Source: Venturia oleaginea (Eukaryota > Ascomycota > Dothideomycetes > Venturiales > Venturiaceae). Taken from it: 64,000 nt of DNA. Where the stretch lies: positions 124,001-188,000 of the forward strand of contig JABMLP010000013.1 of NCBI GenBank assembly GCA_013176395.1. The letters run 5' to 3'. Numbering within the stretch: the first letter of the stretch is position 1; each line of letters starts with the position of its first letter. This document shows positions 13,315 through 25,236 of this stretch, piece by piece. Below the pieces are notes generated by a model that was not told where the DNA came from, searched no databases, and was given only the letters and a program-made list of their open reading frames with translations. Both the position numbers and the translations under genes were made by a program.

Positions 13315-13361
13315 ACCGCACTTTACCGCTTACTCGGCCATAATCTAGAGTAAAGATTCCC

Positions 13362-13483
13362 TTAGCTAACAATTTATGAGGATCTGAAAGCTATATAAGG
13401 GATAAGATAAAGATATCTAGCTTTTAGAAGCTAATAGTATTACTTCTTATCTAGTTTTCAGATTCTCATAAATTGTTAGCTAA
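13362..13483. repeat. 122-bp palindromic (foldback) sequence
   Basis: The left end TTAGCTAACAATTTATGAG is mirrored at the right by CTCATAAATTGTTAGCTAA. Pairing continues inward with scattered mismatches through ATCTGAAA, so nearly the whole segment can fold on itself. It lies 47 bp beyond MITE copy 1. It is probably a second small foldback element; no target duplication could be defined. Confidence 0.8.
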
Positions 13484-14731
13484 TGTTATGGGCATGGCCC
13501 ATGGTTGGTATAGGCTAAGAGCCTAAGCCCGATTGAGCCTAGTATAGAGAAAGAACCTCATTGAGGTTCTCTGTTTGTAGATACCTTCACTCTTTAACTG
13601 AATCTAAACAATCTTTGGCTACAAGTACGCTGCGTCTTTCCAGCTACCGTCCCGTAATAGCTAAGGGTATCTTTAGTCTACTGGGTATAGCAGAGTAAGA
13701 GAGTACTCTTTAAAAGGTATCTATTTCTTACTATAATACTTCTAGTAGACAATCTCCTAAGAGCCCAAAAGGCTTTGAAAATTCTGACCAGAAAAGGGAT
13801 GGGTAAGTAAGACGAGAAAAGGCGCGAAAAGCTCGTGGAGCGGGTTTATGTGTCAGAGGGGGAGAAGAAAAGAGCCTTTCGTAGAGATGTACTATCTTGA
13901 GGGGTATCGCAGTTCTTGACCTCGAGAAAGAGGGAAACAAGTGAGGAGAGTTCAGAGTGGGCGTAAAGTCGGTCTAGTGGGGGCCCTTGACTGCCTTTCC
14001 CAGCATCGCGCTCTCTCGGCCTGTCCTTTTTCCGGCCCCGCTGCTTTTTTAACTTCTACAACAACCCTCCTAACTAAGTTCGCTATTCCCTCTCTTTCAC
14101 CAGCACCCTTCCCTCCATTCTCTTATTCCTGCTTTGCGGTCGCCTACCCGCCTCTTCCCCTCTCGTTTCGCCCTCGCTCCATTCATGCACGCGTCCACAA
14201 TCAACTGATCCTCCTCCTTGGAGAAGCAGCATTACGCAACCCGCGACCGCCGACCGCTCGATTGGGATATAGAAATAAGCTTCATGAGTCACGTACATCC
14301 ACGGCACAGCCCTCAATCACGACCAGGCAGCGAGACTCGGCGAGATGGTGAAATGAGGAACGAGATCCGAGAGGGAGGGTTTGGCATGGATGTGATTGGA
14401 TCGAGCGTTGAGCGCTGGTGAGGGGAAGGTCCCGCATCGGTGCTGGGTCTTTACTAACGGAGCTCGCATCTGGACAAATGTCCACGGAGGAGCGGATCTG
14501 CTGGCTACGCATGATGAGAACACAAAGGGTAACCAAGGCATACACTTAGGTGGGCGTGTAGGAGAAACAGCAATTAGTTAGTCGGCACAGTCTTGGCTTG
14601 ATGGCTTGTTTGTTATGGACGGACGCCATCCAACTCCTCAGATTAAGATCGGTTGCTACCCCATTTAATCCTCTCACGGCGCATGCGAGCATATTGACAT
14701 GCAGCACTATTAAGCTTTGGAATTCACTAAC
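13484..14731. other. No convincing gene
   Basis: Contains a perfect 19-nt hairpin AGAACCTCATTGAGGTTCT near 13551. A plus-strand open frame at 13941-14351 has no recognisable domain and low coding appearance. Otherwise I see nothing. Confidence 0.4.
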
Positions 14732-15133
14732 TCACTTAGTTCGAACTGCTGCGAGAGAAAGGGCTACATACAATTCATTTCTCTTTCTCACCTTGAAAAC
14801 TTCGTATGCTATCTTGCTGTTGTCGATGGTTGGGTGCAATTTGCAGTTGAGATCCAGAACGATATGCATCTGGGAAGATTCGTTAGGGGCAATCAAGTGA
14901 GAGTAGAAATCGTTAGAGGGGGTTTCAGGGCCGTACAGTGCGAAGAATCGTTCATTTATTGCCGCTTCCTCAAGCTCGTGTTGAACGTGAAAACGAAGAA
15001 CGACTCGCTTGGGGCCATTACTAAATTCCATCACGACAGTGTGGCTCTGAAGCCATGCCGTGATGCCCACTCCAGCACCCGATTTGTGTGTAGCTAATTT
15101 AAGGCATTGTAGATCCGGTAGCACGCAATGCAA
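14732..15133 (-). CDS. Hypothetical protein, 133 aa
   Basis: Open frame of 133 codons starting MHCVLPDLQCLKLATHKSG, with no domain that I recognise. Composition is balanced and it contains the blocks VVLRFHVQHELEEAAINERFF and MHIVLDLNCKLHP, which look more protein-like than the overlapping plus-strand frame at 14717-15097. It has no neighbours that explain it and sits in a gene-poor stretch. It could be a chance frame or a fragment of a decayed gene. Confidence 0.3.
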   Translation of the reverse strand: MHCVLPDLQCLKLATHKSGAGVGITAWLQSHTVVMEFSNGPKRVVLRFHVQHELEEAAINERFFALYGPETPSNDFYSHLIAPNESSQMHIVLDLNCKLHPTIDNSKIAYEVFKVRKRNELYVALSLAAVRTK

Positions 15134-16353
15134 AGGACGGCAGTAGCTTCTATGATGGCGTGAGAGGCGTCAACGCGTTGGCGAGTGATCAATTCGCGTT
15201 TGAGGTTCCTCAATTAGGAGTCAGAGGCCAGCTGGTGGTTGGAGACACTCTACATTGACAAGGTGACTGGCATCGGTTTGCTGCAGGCTGATGTGATAGC
15301 TGCAAAGAGTTAGTCAAATTGTCTGTAAATGAAAGCAGAGTCAAATGGATAATGATAGATGAAATGAAGTAGTAAATTGAACGCATACTCCTCCAAACTG
15401 AGGTATAATGTCTGACTATATACTCATAGATAGAGAAGATTCCAGAAGTGAATGTATGAGATCATTGTCGATCCTAGGTATTGAGTATATGAACTTCACA
15501 TAATACCAAGACGTTCTCAACCCAAGATGTTTCAACAGGACAAATGCCGAGGCCTTCATACAAATTGCTATGAAAGGTGAACGATACTTCACCTCTAGAA
15601 AGTGACCTACATCTGGGCGTTATTTCGTTGTTGATACGATGAAAGTCCAGCGTTCTCGGGGAAAAGTTGTTTGAAATAAGGCCTACGGAGCCGAACGTGT
15701 TCAGGGATCGCAAGCGGGTCCCGGTCCCGGAAGGATTGAGCGCGCCTGTTGGTTGTGGTGGTAGTCGCCGCACAGCACTGTGAGACAATGCGCCCGACAC
15801 TCATCAAACCACGGTCACCACTATTGAGCCAGTTCTCTCATGGAAGCGCAGAACTGTATCTCTCGCATTTACTTCCATCGCAACCACAATTTCCCATAAC
15901 GCCGATGAGAGCTCATCCAGGATTGGGCAGAGGCATGCAACAGTATCTTTACAGTTGCTGTTGCGGTAAAGAGTGGAAAGGCAGAGACAGGTCAAGAGCA
16001 AGAGCAGGTGAGGGAAATGGTGACAACCTGAGTAATAGCATCAATCGGCATCCGGATAGAGGTCTGTTGGAGAGACTACAATGATATGATCGCCAGTGGG
16101 TCGGCAGGATTCTACTATCTCATCCCTGGACAGTGTTTTGACTGCTGAGGCGGCAACAAAGGCATGAGGGAACGGTTGGGAAACAGGGTTTTGGTCACCA
16201 ATACACAAGAAGGTAGAAGAGAGCGAGGAGGAGAGAAGAATTGAGAAATATATGAAGGAGCGGTGACTAGAATCAAAGAAGGCGGACGTAAAGAAAGAGG
16301 AGCGTATTGAAAAGGGCAGACGAGGACGTCGAGGCTGCAGATTTGTGCGATGA
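15134..16353. other. No convincing gene
   Basis: Overlapping short frames occur on both strands (15474-15807, 15749-16084, 16041-16391), but none has a recognisable motif or consistent splice signals. Confidence 0.4.
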
Positions 16354-16740
16354 ATGGAAGATGAGAGATTCAGGCTAGGATATCTCTTCAAAAAAAATCA
16401 GGAGAGGCAAGAGAAGGATAAGGTGGAGACAGAGAGAATGGCAAGGATCTGGAAGCAGCAGTGGGATCAACGTGAGCGGGAAGTGGAACAGGCTCGTAGA
16501 AAATTACGATTGGAGAGGCGAGCAGCAGAAAACGGGAGGAGACAAAGCTGGGCCAATCAAGCACTCGCCAGGCTCACACAACAACCTGCTGCCATGATGG
16601 GTGGTGGTCAGAAGTACAAGGCCGTACTGCATGCCTGGAGTGCAGTGAGATCTGGAAATTCCTACACAGTGCCTAACTGTGCGATGGAAGCATGTCCCAA
16701 ATGCCGAAGTGCGATGCGGCGAGGACTGTTAAGCTTGTGA
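16354..16740 (+). CDS. Hypothetical charged coiled-coil protein, 128 aa
   Basis: Open frame starting MEDERFRLGYLFKKNQERQ. Residues of roughly 10-70 are Glu/Arg/Lys/Gln-rich with heptad-like spacing, consistent with a coiled coil. The C-terminal part carries a CPKC pair preceded by a further Cys, a possible small metal site. I do not recognise a family. It could be the last exon of a longer gene, because the 5' side lacks a clear promoter context. Expression is uncertain. Confidence 0.35.
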   Translation: MEDERFRLGYLFKKNQERQEKDKVETERMARIWKQQWDQREREVEQARRKLRLERRAAENGRRQSWANQALARLTQQPAAMMGGGQKYKAVLHAWSAVRSGNSYTVPNCAMEACPKCRSAMRRGLLSL

Positions 16741-17865
16741 CGTTACTCCGAGACTCGAACTAGGTCGAAAGCAAGTCTTTACAAAGTTCTTATCAGCAAC
16801 CTGCTTTTGCTTAGAAAGCGAGGCTGTGTAGACCTGACTTTTGTGGGAAAGGATCTCTGCATTATCTAGGCAGAGACGCACATTTCGTCAGAAGCAAGTC
16901 TGCACATCAAGCTCGGTAGAGACGAGTCTATGCTGGCGAAGCAAGTCTCTGCAGACCTAGGTTTCGGAGATTTTGGCAGAGACTAGCAAGTCTGCACAGA
17001 AATTTCTGCAGAGACCTGTTTTTGCCTCGGAAGCAAGTCTGGGTAGACCTGATCATGGCGCGGAAAGGCTGTCTGCTCAAGAGTTTCGGACTCAAATTTT
17101 GGTTGAATGCACGTATGCACAAATTCTCGAAATTTTAGAATTGTATCAACTATTGTCGTTGGCGCTTTATAAAAAGCGTAGCAATCATGTACAGTGGCGT
17201 CCACTCCCGGCCACTGACGGCTACCTCACAGCGGCTCATCATCAACCTCCTCTCTGTTGGAATTAGCAGGTCATGGCAGCTTGGAAGCATATTCTAGGAG
17301 ATGGCAAACGACGAGGAATTCGGTGCCGGAGGATTTGGATACAGTGCAGTTTAACGAATGGTTGTTTAGGCAGGCATAAGGCCATGAGGCTATCTTGGCT
17401 GAACAACAGAAGAGTTTGAGTTTGTATTTAACGCCCTCCTCCCCTTGAAACTTCTTCAGCAGTCCTTGTTCGATATGTGATTATGCCCTCCTCTTCCAGA
17501 TCTCACCCTACCTCAGTATTGGGCATAGTAGCGTCTTGATAAAGCATTCTTCCCTTGCCTTCTTCTTCGGGCCAGTATAGCTCCAGTGGACACCACCGGC
17601 TGTCTATTACACATTAGATCCAACTGTCAACGCTCCCTTCATTCCAGGGCCGAATATCAATCAAGAGACATCTTTTTATTGCTTTTAATGTCAAATTGGC
17701 CATAACTCTAGAACTAACAACAAAAACGAAAGGCGTCGAATACACGCATAAACGTAGTACCACGGAACAACTCTTTTTCTTGCCCAAGCCACATCAGCCC
17801 CTTTGCTTCGACCAATAGTATTGCTTCTTTTGACCAACATTCCGTATCTTGGCGAAATCCTACCT
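16741..17865. other. Intergenic with degenerate repeat
   Basis: The first 330 bp hold the degenerate ~47-nt repeat described separately. The remainder up to the FtsJ pseudogene shows no supported gene. Confidence 0.5.
16760..17075 (+). repeat. Degenerate ~47-nt tandem repeat
   Basis: The core GCAAGTCT recurs at 16771, 16893, 16941, 16986 and 17033, with a diverged unit near 16818. Spacing is close to 45-48 nt where units are adjacent. Units are followed by variants of CTGCAGAGACCT. Divergence between units is high, so this is an old array. Confidence 0.65.
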
Positions 17866-18955
17866 TTACAACGCACAAGCCTGAATCTTCCAAACCGGCA
17901 TCGCTAATCTGAGAAGCTTAGCACCAAACTCATCCAACACTTCCTCCACAACCTTCGCATCTAACTCAGGTTCCTTTTCACCTGTTCCCTCAGAACCACC
18001 AGATTTCGCACGAGACCAACACTACTTCCCCTCTTCAAGCGCAGCCTTTGCGTCCTTAGCCTCTGACTGTACATTTTTAGCCACGAGGTAAAAAGTCGAT
18101 CGAACAGCTTGTTTTTTGTATGGTTTAAACAACTTGATATTTGCAAAGGAGCTGAATTGGTGAAGTAGGTGTACGACATCCCAATCATCTAGTCAACGAA
18201 GTAAGACAACTATTGATCCTCCAGTAATGATCCGCTGCGTAGCTAGGATTAGTTGAGATGTGGTCAGACGCGTTCGTTCGAAAACTCGTCTGTCCTCCGA
18301 TCCTTCATGAATCTTAAGAACGGCACCACCACAGAATACGAGCTGGAAGGATTAATCAACAAAGGGGCGCTCGGCGAGGAAGAGAAAGTGGTCAGGATGA
18401 CTTGTTGGAATGGTCCCGACGCCGAACTCACTCGCGAGCATGGTGATGCCTATAAATTTGACGTGCCCGGCAGGTAATGGAAACCGATTCTCGTAGCCGC
18501 CAATTCTGAGAGGGAGAGAGATGCCGTAGGCGATTGTGTCCGGATTGTGCTCCAAAGTGGGCCACGTAAAGCCGCCTGGTGCCATACATCAGTTAAGGGA
18601 CTGGGAAGGTTCAACACTAAGGTTCCCCGGGCTCAGAGCGCTTGTCTCTGCCTGCATTTCCTCCGCGATTTGCTTTGCCATTTTGTAGAACACTTGTGCT
18701 GCATATTCTGTGGCGTTATCCGATTGTTCACGTCGACTCTGCCAATATTTGTCTCCTTCTAGATTATCCCAACCCTGAAATGAGTATTAATAAGTGGTTG
18801 AATGTGATGCAAAACGCGGTTACAAGTACCTTTTTCTTAGCTGACTCGGGCCGTACGAAGACTGAACAGTTCTCAGCTAGATATTCGGCTAGAGTTTTGT
18901 TCGCGCCAGTTGTGGGAATATAGATTTGAGGCTCGTTTGGGATTGATAAATGAGG
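17866..18955 (-). pseudogene. FtsJ-like SAM-dependent methyltransferase, broken
   Basis: The minus strand keeps one reading frame that resembles a fungal FtsJ/RrmJ-type methyltransferase. Visible pieces in order are TLAEYLAENCSVFVRPESAK, a 55-nt intron at 18775-18829 (GTACTT donor, CAG acceptor, phase 0), GWDNLEGDKYW, the SAM-binding MAPGGFTW, a diverged LVFCGGAVL (D-G position altered), TTSQLILATQRI, and the C-terminal KLFKPYKKQAVRSTFYLVA that carries the conserved Lys region. Four in-frame stops break it, at 18589-18591, 18352-18354, 18193-18195 and 18022-18024; the natural stop is at 17866-17868. No start Met was found in frame. All pieces share one frame, so decay was by point mutation. 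Confidence 0.7.
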
Positions 18956-19248
18956 AATGTGTTGTCATAGGTCTGTATGGAATGAGATGTTGATCTGCGG
19001 GTAGTTGATGAATCATGTTTGTTCGTAATGATGGAGCTGATCAAGATGGAAGACTTTGGTGATAGACTGAAGGCGGTTGTGTCTACAGTAGTATAGAGCG
19101 CGACAACAGACATGTGGAAATGACGACCCCTGTATCTCCTGCGCATTGTTTACCTCCTATGATCATGTAATCACTTTAAATCCGTCTCTCACGATTCAAA
19201 CACGAGACCATCATACCGACGAACTCTAAATACAGGCCTCATGTCTCC

Positions 19249-21012
19249 ATGCTCTTCTACCCGCTCCTCTTCCGCCTTTCCAGCGCCCTTGTACCACTGA
19301 CCATCGCCATCACCACCTACCTATACCTCTACCCCTATTTCCAGGGCTGCTACTTTCCCGCCCCGCCGTCAAACGCACACAATGTCTTTGACAATTGCAC
19401 ATTCGAGGATGATATCCTCAGAAGCTACTATGCAAACCGAGAGGTAGCACCTTTTCGGCTCCTCGCGTTAGGAGATCCGCAGCTCGAGGGAGACACTTCT
19501 CTACCCTCAGCACCCCAATACCAGTTCCCAGGATTCAAGCAATTGGGATCATGGCTTCGTTCCAGGAGACCTTTCTTGGCCTTGGACGGATTACAATCTG
19601 GATTACATGATATTGTAAATGTGATCTTGCGTGGGCTAGAATACATTCGCAAGCAAATCGACTTGGTTGGCAACGACTATTACCTCGCTCACCAATACCG
19701 CGCCTTACACTGGTACACCGAGCCGACACACGTCACAGTGTTGGGAGATCTGCTGGGGAGTCAATGGATTGGCGATGAGGAATTCGAGAGACGTAGCATG
19801 AGATTCTGGCATCGTGTGTTCAAAGGCGCATCCCTTGCCCCGAAAGGTCTGCTCAAGGAATACACGAAGCCCACCCTTGTCCGCGCAAAATGGCAAACAG
19901 GCGACGACGAAAACAAGTACGAAAGAGAGAAGACAGTTGAGATACTCGGAGCATCACCAGAATGGCCCAATCGCATCATCAACGTGGTAGGAAACCACGA
20001 TATAGGCTACGCAGGCGACATAGACGAAAACAGGATCTCTCGCTTCGAGAGACAGTTCGGTCCCGTTAATGGGGATATCCATTTCACCCTTCCACTCCAA
20101 CAATGCAACCTCTCGCACCCACCTCCCTCAACCCCAACCATCCGCCTTATCGTTCTAAACACCATGAACCTCGACAGCCCGGCCATCAAAACAAAGCCCC
20201 AGCAAGAAACCTACAAATTCGTAAACTCCCTCATCGAAACCTCGTCGCCCGTGGGCGACGACACAGCTGCCACAGTCCTTTTAACCCACATCCCCCTGCA
20301 CAAAGAAGCAGAAACTTGCGTCGATGCACCCCTATTCACCTATTTCCCCCACGACGAAGGGGGCGGTATAAAAGAACAAAATATGATTTCAAAGGATATG
20401 TCTAGACAAGCCATTCTGCATGGAATCTTTGGCAAGAGTTTGGATGTATTTGCGCCGGCTGGTGGGATGGGGAGAGGGGGGATTATACTTACGGGACATG
20501 ATCATGAGGGGTGTGATGTCTATCATTTCGGTTTTAGGAATAGTACGGAGAAAGAGTGGTTTGCGAGGAAGTGGGATGGAAAAGAAGCGAGAGAGGCGAG
20601 AGCGGATGCGGATGTACCTGGTATTAGGGAGGTTACTGTTAGAAGTATGATGGGTGAGTTTGGAGGACATGCTGGACTTGTATCCGCCTGGTTTGATCTC
20701 AAAAAAGGGAAATGGGAAATCGAAGTTGGAGGATGTGACTTGGGCGTTCAGCATTGGTGGTGGGCTGTGCATGTTATCGATTTTATCGCTGTTATCATCT
20801 TCATGGTGACAGGTATCGTGTGGTTTGTCGAAGAGAAAATGGATCTGCACTTTTTGCAGAAGATGAGGAAATGGGTGCGAGAGAAGATTAGAGAGGAGCA
20901 GGAGAGAATGAGTTGGAGGGTGGATGGTATGATGAATATGAAGATGAAGATTGGGAGTGCGGATGGTGGGTATAATCCTGGTGTTAGACGGGGAATGAAT
21001 GGTAGTCTGTAA
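19249..21012 (+). CDS. TED1: Ted1-like GPI-anchor remodelling phosphoesterase
   Basis: A 587-aa single-exon gene for an ER metallophosphoesterase of the Cdc1/Ted1/PGAP5 family. These enzymes remove ethanolamine phosphate from GPI anchors so that the proteins can leave the ER. An N-terminal membrane segment lies at about residues 8-31. The catalytic motifs follow in order: GDPQLEG (about 75), VLGDLLGSQWIGDEEF, GNHDIGYAGD (about 248), VLLTHIPLHK and TGHDHEGCD (about 416). A second membrane segment near 505-530 precedes a basic cytosolic tail. The GDPQLE form and the SQWIGDEEFE block favour Ted1 over Cdc1. An out-of-frame ATG sits 8 bp upstream of the chosen start. Confidence 0.9.
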   Translation: MLFYPLLFRLSSALVPLTIAITTYLYLYPYFQGCYFPAPPSNAHNVFDNCTFEDDILRSYYANREVAPFRLLALGDPQLEGDTSLPSAPQYQFPGFKQLGSWLRSRRPFLALDGLQSGLHDIVNVILRGLEYIRKQIDLVGNDYYLAHQYRALHWYTEPTHVTVLGDLLGSQWIGDEEFERRSMRFWHRVFKGASLAPKGLLKEYTKPTLVRAKWQTGDDENKYEREKTVEILGASPEWPNRIINVVGNHDIGYAGDIDENRISRFERQFGPVNGDIHFTLPLQQCNLSHPPPSTPTIRLIVLNTMNLDSPAIKTKPQQETYKFVNSLIETSSPVGDDTAATVLLTHIPLHKEAETCVDAPLFTYFPHDEGGGIKEQNMISKDMSRQAILHGIFGKSLDVFAPAGGMGRGGIILTGHDHEGCDVYHFGFRNSTEKEWFARKWDGKEAREARADADVPGIREVTVRSMMGEFGGHAGLVSAWFDLKKGKWEIEVGGCDLGVQHWWWAVHVIDFIAVIIFMVTGIVWFVEEKMDLHFLQKMRKWVREKIREEQERMSWRVDGMMNMKMKIGSADGGYNPGVRRGMNGSL

Positions 21013-22414
21013 TTTTAATAGATGGACTTTTGGATATTCTAGATCTCTGGACTGAGTGACAGTCTTCTGTGAAACGTCCTCGCAAACTGCTCATCCTATC
21101 CTCGAACGAAAGATTGAGATTCTCGATTAAGGGATTGCAGTGGGAAGGGGACTCCAATTTTCTGCTGGTACATGTGTTCATTTGCTCTTTTTTGACGTAG
21201 AGATTTGGATAGTTGTTTATTGTGAAGTTGACGGAGGGAAGTGGGATGTGTATGTACAACCGAGATCTTCAGGGGTTGAGGAGAGGGAAAAATTGTGTTG
21301 AAACAATTCTAGCGTCGCGGTGGGCTGAAATTTCGAGACTTGATACAGAGAAGGTGATGATTATTTTGTGTATTGTAAAAGCAATTGCTTACGGTTGAAG
21401 ATCCCAAAGAATATTTTTTTGAAAGTCTTTGCCTTCTTATACTACTTCCTTCTTTTGATAGATTGAAATGGGTACATGTTCAAGTCGTTCCCGATTCTAT
21501 ACTAATAACTAACCTATATTAAAGAATTGCAGACTGGAGATGGGGGATCAGAGGTATTATACACGTTTCGTTTGAAATTCAAGCATATCTATTACTAGGT
21601 TGGGCGTGGAAAGAATGGTACTTCATCTCTGAACTAAGGTTATAAATGTTTCTAGACATGACATGAGCAGTCAATGATCTCGGCCATTTCGCATGAGATA
21701 TTTTCGTCACAATTCTGCCGTAGTATTCATAATTGGGCTGGATCCGGAAGCTCTAGCTTTATTGCTGTTGAAGTGATTTGATGGGGCTGTTTGTGAAATG
21801 TGATTACAACCAAACTCCATTTCGCAGGTCTTACTTCCTAGTTGTCAGGTTATGGTGGCTAGATCAATCCAAACAGATTAAAATTTCACGCCTGTGCCTG
21901 GGGATTGGTTATGTTGACAATAGCTTCACAAAAGCGAACATGTTTCTGTTCCTGGAAGATCACCGTGATTTCTAGGTGGGAAGCTGACTCCCAGAGAAAG
22001 TTAAAGGCATGTTTCGGGAAGGAGAAGAGTTGGATCGGCTGTTGCTTCATGCCGAAGTTGCGCGCGCGAAGACGGTCACCACGAATTTCGCATGCTTGCT
22101 TCCACATGGTTTGTTTCAAGGGATGTTTCAGCTGAAAGCAAATCGATTGTTCCTCTGGGTCGTATTTTATGAGGTCCATGATATAGGCCGCCGCCTAATT
22201 GGTGAGATGTTCATCGTGACAGCAACCATCGCTGCAGGGACGGAGAAATGGGTCAATTCGTCTTTTATTCATTCAAACAACGCCAGGCCACCGGTTTTCG
22301 AGCCCGTTGTATCGTATGCTCAATGCAGCCATCATCCGAACCGAACCGGAAGACCCTATCCGTGGTGTAACCGCAAAGTAAACTGAAAGTACGTTCATAT
22401 CCTGAGACCACCGC
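21013..22414. other. Intergenic, nothing supported
   Basis: 1.4 kb between the TED1 and RPL23 3' ends (convergent genes). Short frames overlap on both strands around 21886-22386 without domains or splice evidence. Confidence 0.5.
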
Positions 22415-23083
22415 TCACATCACGACACCAGCGTTGCTGGCAATACGTGGCCAGAGCTCTGCTGCCTCCTTTCCGACTGGTCCTGTGATGGCGGAACCCT
22501 TCATTTCTCCTTTGGGATTGACGATCTGGTGTGCGTGTTAGCCTGTGTCCGAGTTGCCACAAGATATTTCCACGGCGCAGTCGCAATTCCTCCTCTCCAT
22601 TGAACGAGGGAAATTCAACTCACCACTCCAGCATTGTCCTCAAAGTACAAGAATATGCCGTCTGCTCTCCTCCACGGTTTGCTTTGTCGCACAACGACCG
22701 CTGGCATGACCTTCTTCCTCAACTCTGGCTTTCCCTTCTTGACGGTGGCCATGACCATGTCACCAACACCGGCAGCTGGGAGTCTGTTCAATCGAGCACC
22801 GATACCCTTGACAGAGATGATGTAGAGGTTACGTGCGCCGGAGTTGTCGCAGCAGTTCATGACGGCGCCGCTATTGGAAGCATTAGTATTTGGGTCCAGG
22901 TTCTGGCTGTGCGGAGGGAGGTAGGACGGGTTGAGACGCACACTGGGAGACCGAGAGTCATTCGGAGCTTGTTACCGCTCATACCGCGACTGTAAAGAAT
23001 TGTCAGTGTTTGCTCAACAATAAAAGTCGAGCTCAAAAAAGCCTGCATATCCAGAGAGCAACATACCCGCGTTTGGAGGCCAT
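22415..23083 (-). CDS. RPL23: 60S ribosomal protein uL14 (L23)
   Basis: A 140-aa ribosomal protein of the large subunit near the elongation-factor binding region. Four exons on the minus strand: 23067-23083, 22942-22989, 22624-22870 and 22415-22525. The very short first exon encodes MASKRG. It continues [16 protein letters not shown], then [21 protein letters not shown], the highly conserved [27 protein letters not shown], and [20 protein letters not shown], ending SNAGVVM. Length and sequence match the family throughout. Introns of 77, 71 and 98 nt have donors GTATGT, GTGCGT and GTGAGT. A Cys replaces the usual Ala in NCCDNSG. Highly intron-dense 5' ends are typical of fungal ribosomal protein genes. 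Confidence 0.97.
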
Positions 23084-25236
23084 TTTGGAGGATTTGGGGG
23101 TTGTCGAATGGGTGGAATGTCGATGGTGAAATTTGTCCAAGTCCAATTGATCTGAAGCCGCAACGACTGATTTTCGAGATCACGTGGATGGTTCGTGCGC
23201 TTATGTAATACAAACGCTAGTCTATTTCCGATCGCGAACATCTCGACTTCAACAAACATCGTCCGAACCACGACTGCACATTCATCAGCCACAACTGTCG
23301 ATTTTATTGATAAGCATTTCTTCGATCATCACAGGAAATACCGAATCCAAGGCTCCTCCTCTTTTTTCCACGCCGCTTCGACCTTCCGTTCGTTTGCTTC
23401 CACGTCAAACACTTCATACAGGAGCTACTAAGATGAGACACCTTGAGACAAAAAGTCGCCAGCCTGGCTGCCTTGCAATTTGAATCTCTCAGACTCCGAG
23501 ATCTAAGATCCTCGATACCTGCGCCGGCCATTGCCTTAGCCCACTAACGTGCAACAACCAAACTCCTGATGTCACGATCTTTACCTGTCCATCAAACCAC
23601 TATTTTGAAATTTCCGTCCCGAGACACCCGTGTAGTTGCCATTGAGGCTATTTGCTCGCTCTGTCGAGTCTATAGACGATTTATTATTTTCTTTGCTATT
23701 TTCTTCCGACTGTATACCAGGTAGGAATGAAATACCCCTCAGCAATCAAAATCTTTGAGATGGGCCGCCGGCTGGACTTGTCTTCCCACCCAGCTGTTTC
23801 AGTGACCCAGTCGTAGGATCGAAATCACCAAGGCCCTAACCTAACAGCTTCGTCCCCTGCAGCTTTCTTCCCTGCGGCTCCTTCGCACGCCAGCAATGAT
23901 TGAATCACGCTACTCCCATCACTGACACCAAAGAATCAAGCACTGACCAGTAAAACCAAGCTGCAGAACCCTCAGATAGCCAAAACCCCACATCAACAAC
24001 AGCCCCTGCATACACTCCACCCCAAAATCAACCTCCAGGAACATGCCTCAACATCTCTCCCATATCGACTCAGGATCTCCCATAATACCCCTACGACCTA
24101 TCCTCCGTGCGAAGGAGAGAGGCACTATCCGTCCTACAGCTATGGACCCTATCATGGTGGCGTATTTCTATAGTGAGGGGTGCCATGTATGACGCAAACG
24201 CGCCACAGGTAAGCATATCACTGGTCTTATCCTACTATCGAGGCGATATAGTTCGTGCAAGGTTAATATACCATTTTCGAAATCTCTCATCTTTAACGTT
24301 GGGGGGACGCTATGTTATTAGGGCTGGGAAGGGCGTGGTCATGCTGATGGGAGGTGCCATTGCTGTTTTCAGGGGGTTTGCGATGCCCCGTTTTGTGGTG
24401 TGGAGTGGAAGAATTATTCATCCATGCTGGTGTTGTTTAAGAAAGATTTCTGTACGTGGGTTGGAGAGTTTTTTTCGATAGGTACTATGTGAGTATGTGT
24501 ACTTGGCTAAACAGAACTATTGATAATACACATTGAATGAAGATACCACAGAAAACAGAAACCTGCCAAATGAATACCACACCTGATGCAAACGTCAAAA
24601 ACCAAACGAACGCCCACCGCTATAAAGAGTGATAACTATAGAACATGGGAGAGTAGATGTCTACGTCTTGCCCAACAAGCGAGTGGAAGAGTTTCGGGGT
24701 ATCTCTGTGTCTGAATCATCACTCATCCATCCAAGAATCCAACCAACAATCCAACCGACAAAAACGTAAATGTACGAAACGATACGCCAATAACAATAAT
24801 CACGATACCTCTTTGCCTTGCTTGCTTCCCGTCTCTTACATATCCACCCACCTTAACACCGCATTTCAATCGTTTCGTTTTCCCATTCATCCGTCTAGGT
24901 TTTTCATGGTCTCATGCTTGATAAACGCCCTTGGTGTGAGGGTTCTCCCTCCCCTCCAGTTCCGATTCCGATTCCGTCCTTATCCCACCTTCGTCTTGAG
25001 AGTTTGGCTGAGTCGATTGACTCAGCTTTGGTAGAGAGATGACCGCCTATAGATGATGATCATAGACTCCTCTTGCCCTCTCTTGCTGCTCCACAATTCA
25101 GTAGTTCAGCCGAGATGACTGACATGCATGTAGTGCGATCGATCGAGTCCAAGTCTTTAACCTCCTCAAAATATTTTGGTTCTCTCTCCACGAAGGAGAG
25201 AACATGAACAATGTGGCCAGCCACACAAACTCAACG
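23084..25236. other. Intergenic, nothing supported
   Basis: 2.1 kb. A plus-strand frame near 23195-23431 ends RSFASTSNTSYRSY and looks slightly like a mitochondrial presequence, but it has no continuation. Another frame at 24107-24481 lacks motifs. The RPL23 promoter should lie at 23084-23500. Confidence 0.4.

Noticed and set aside
13941..14351. 136-codon plus-strand frame
   Set aside because: No domain, low-complexity Pro/Ser/Leu composition, and overlapping minus-strand frames of similar length.
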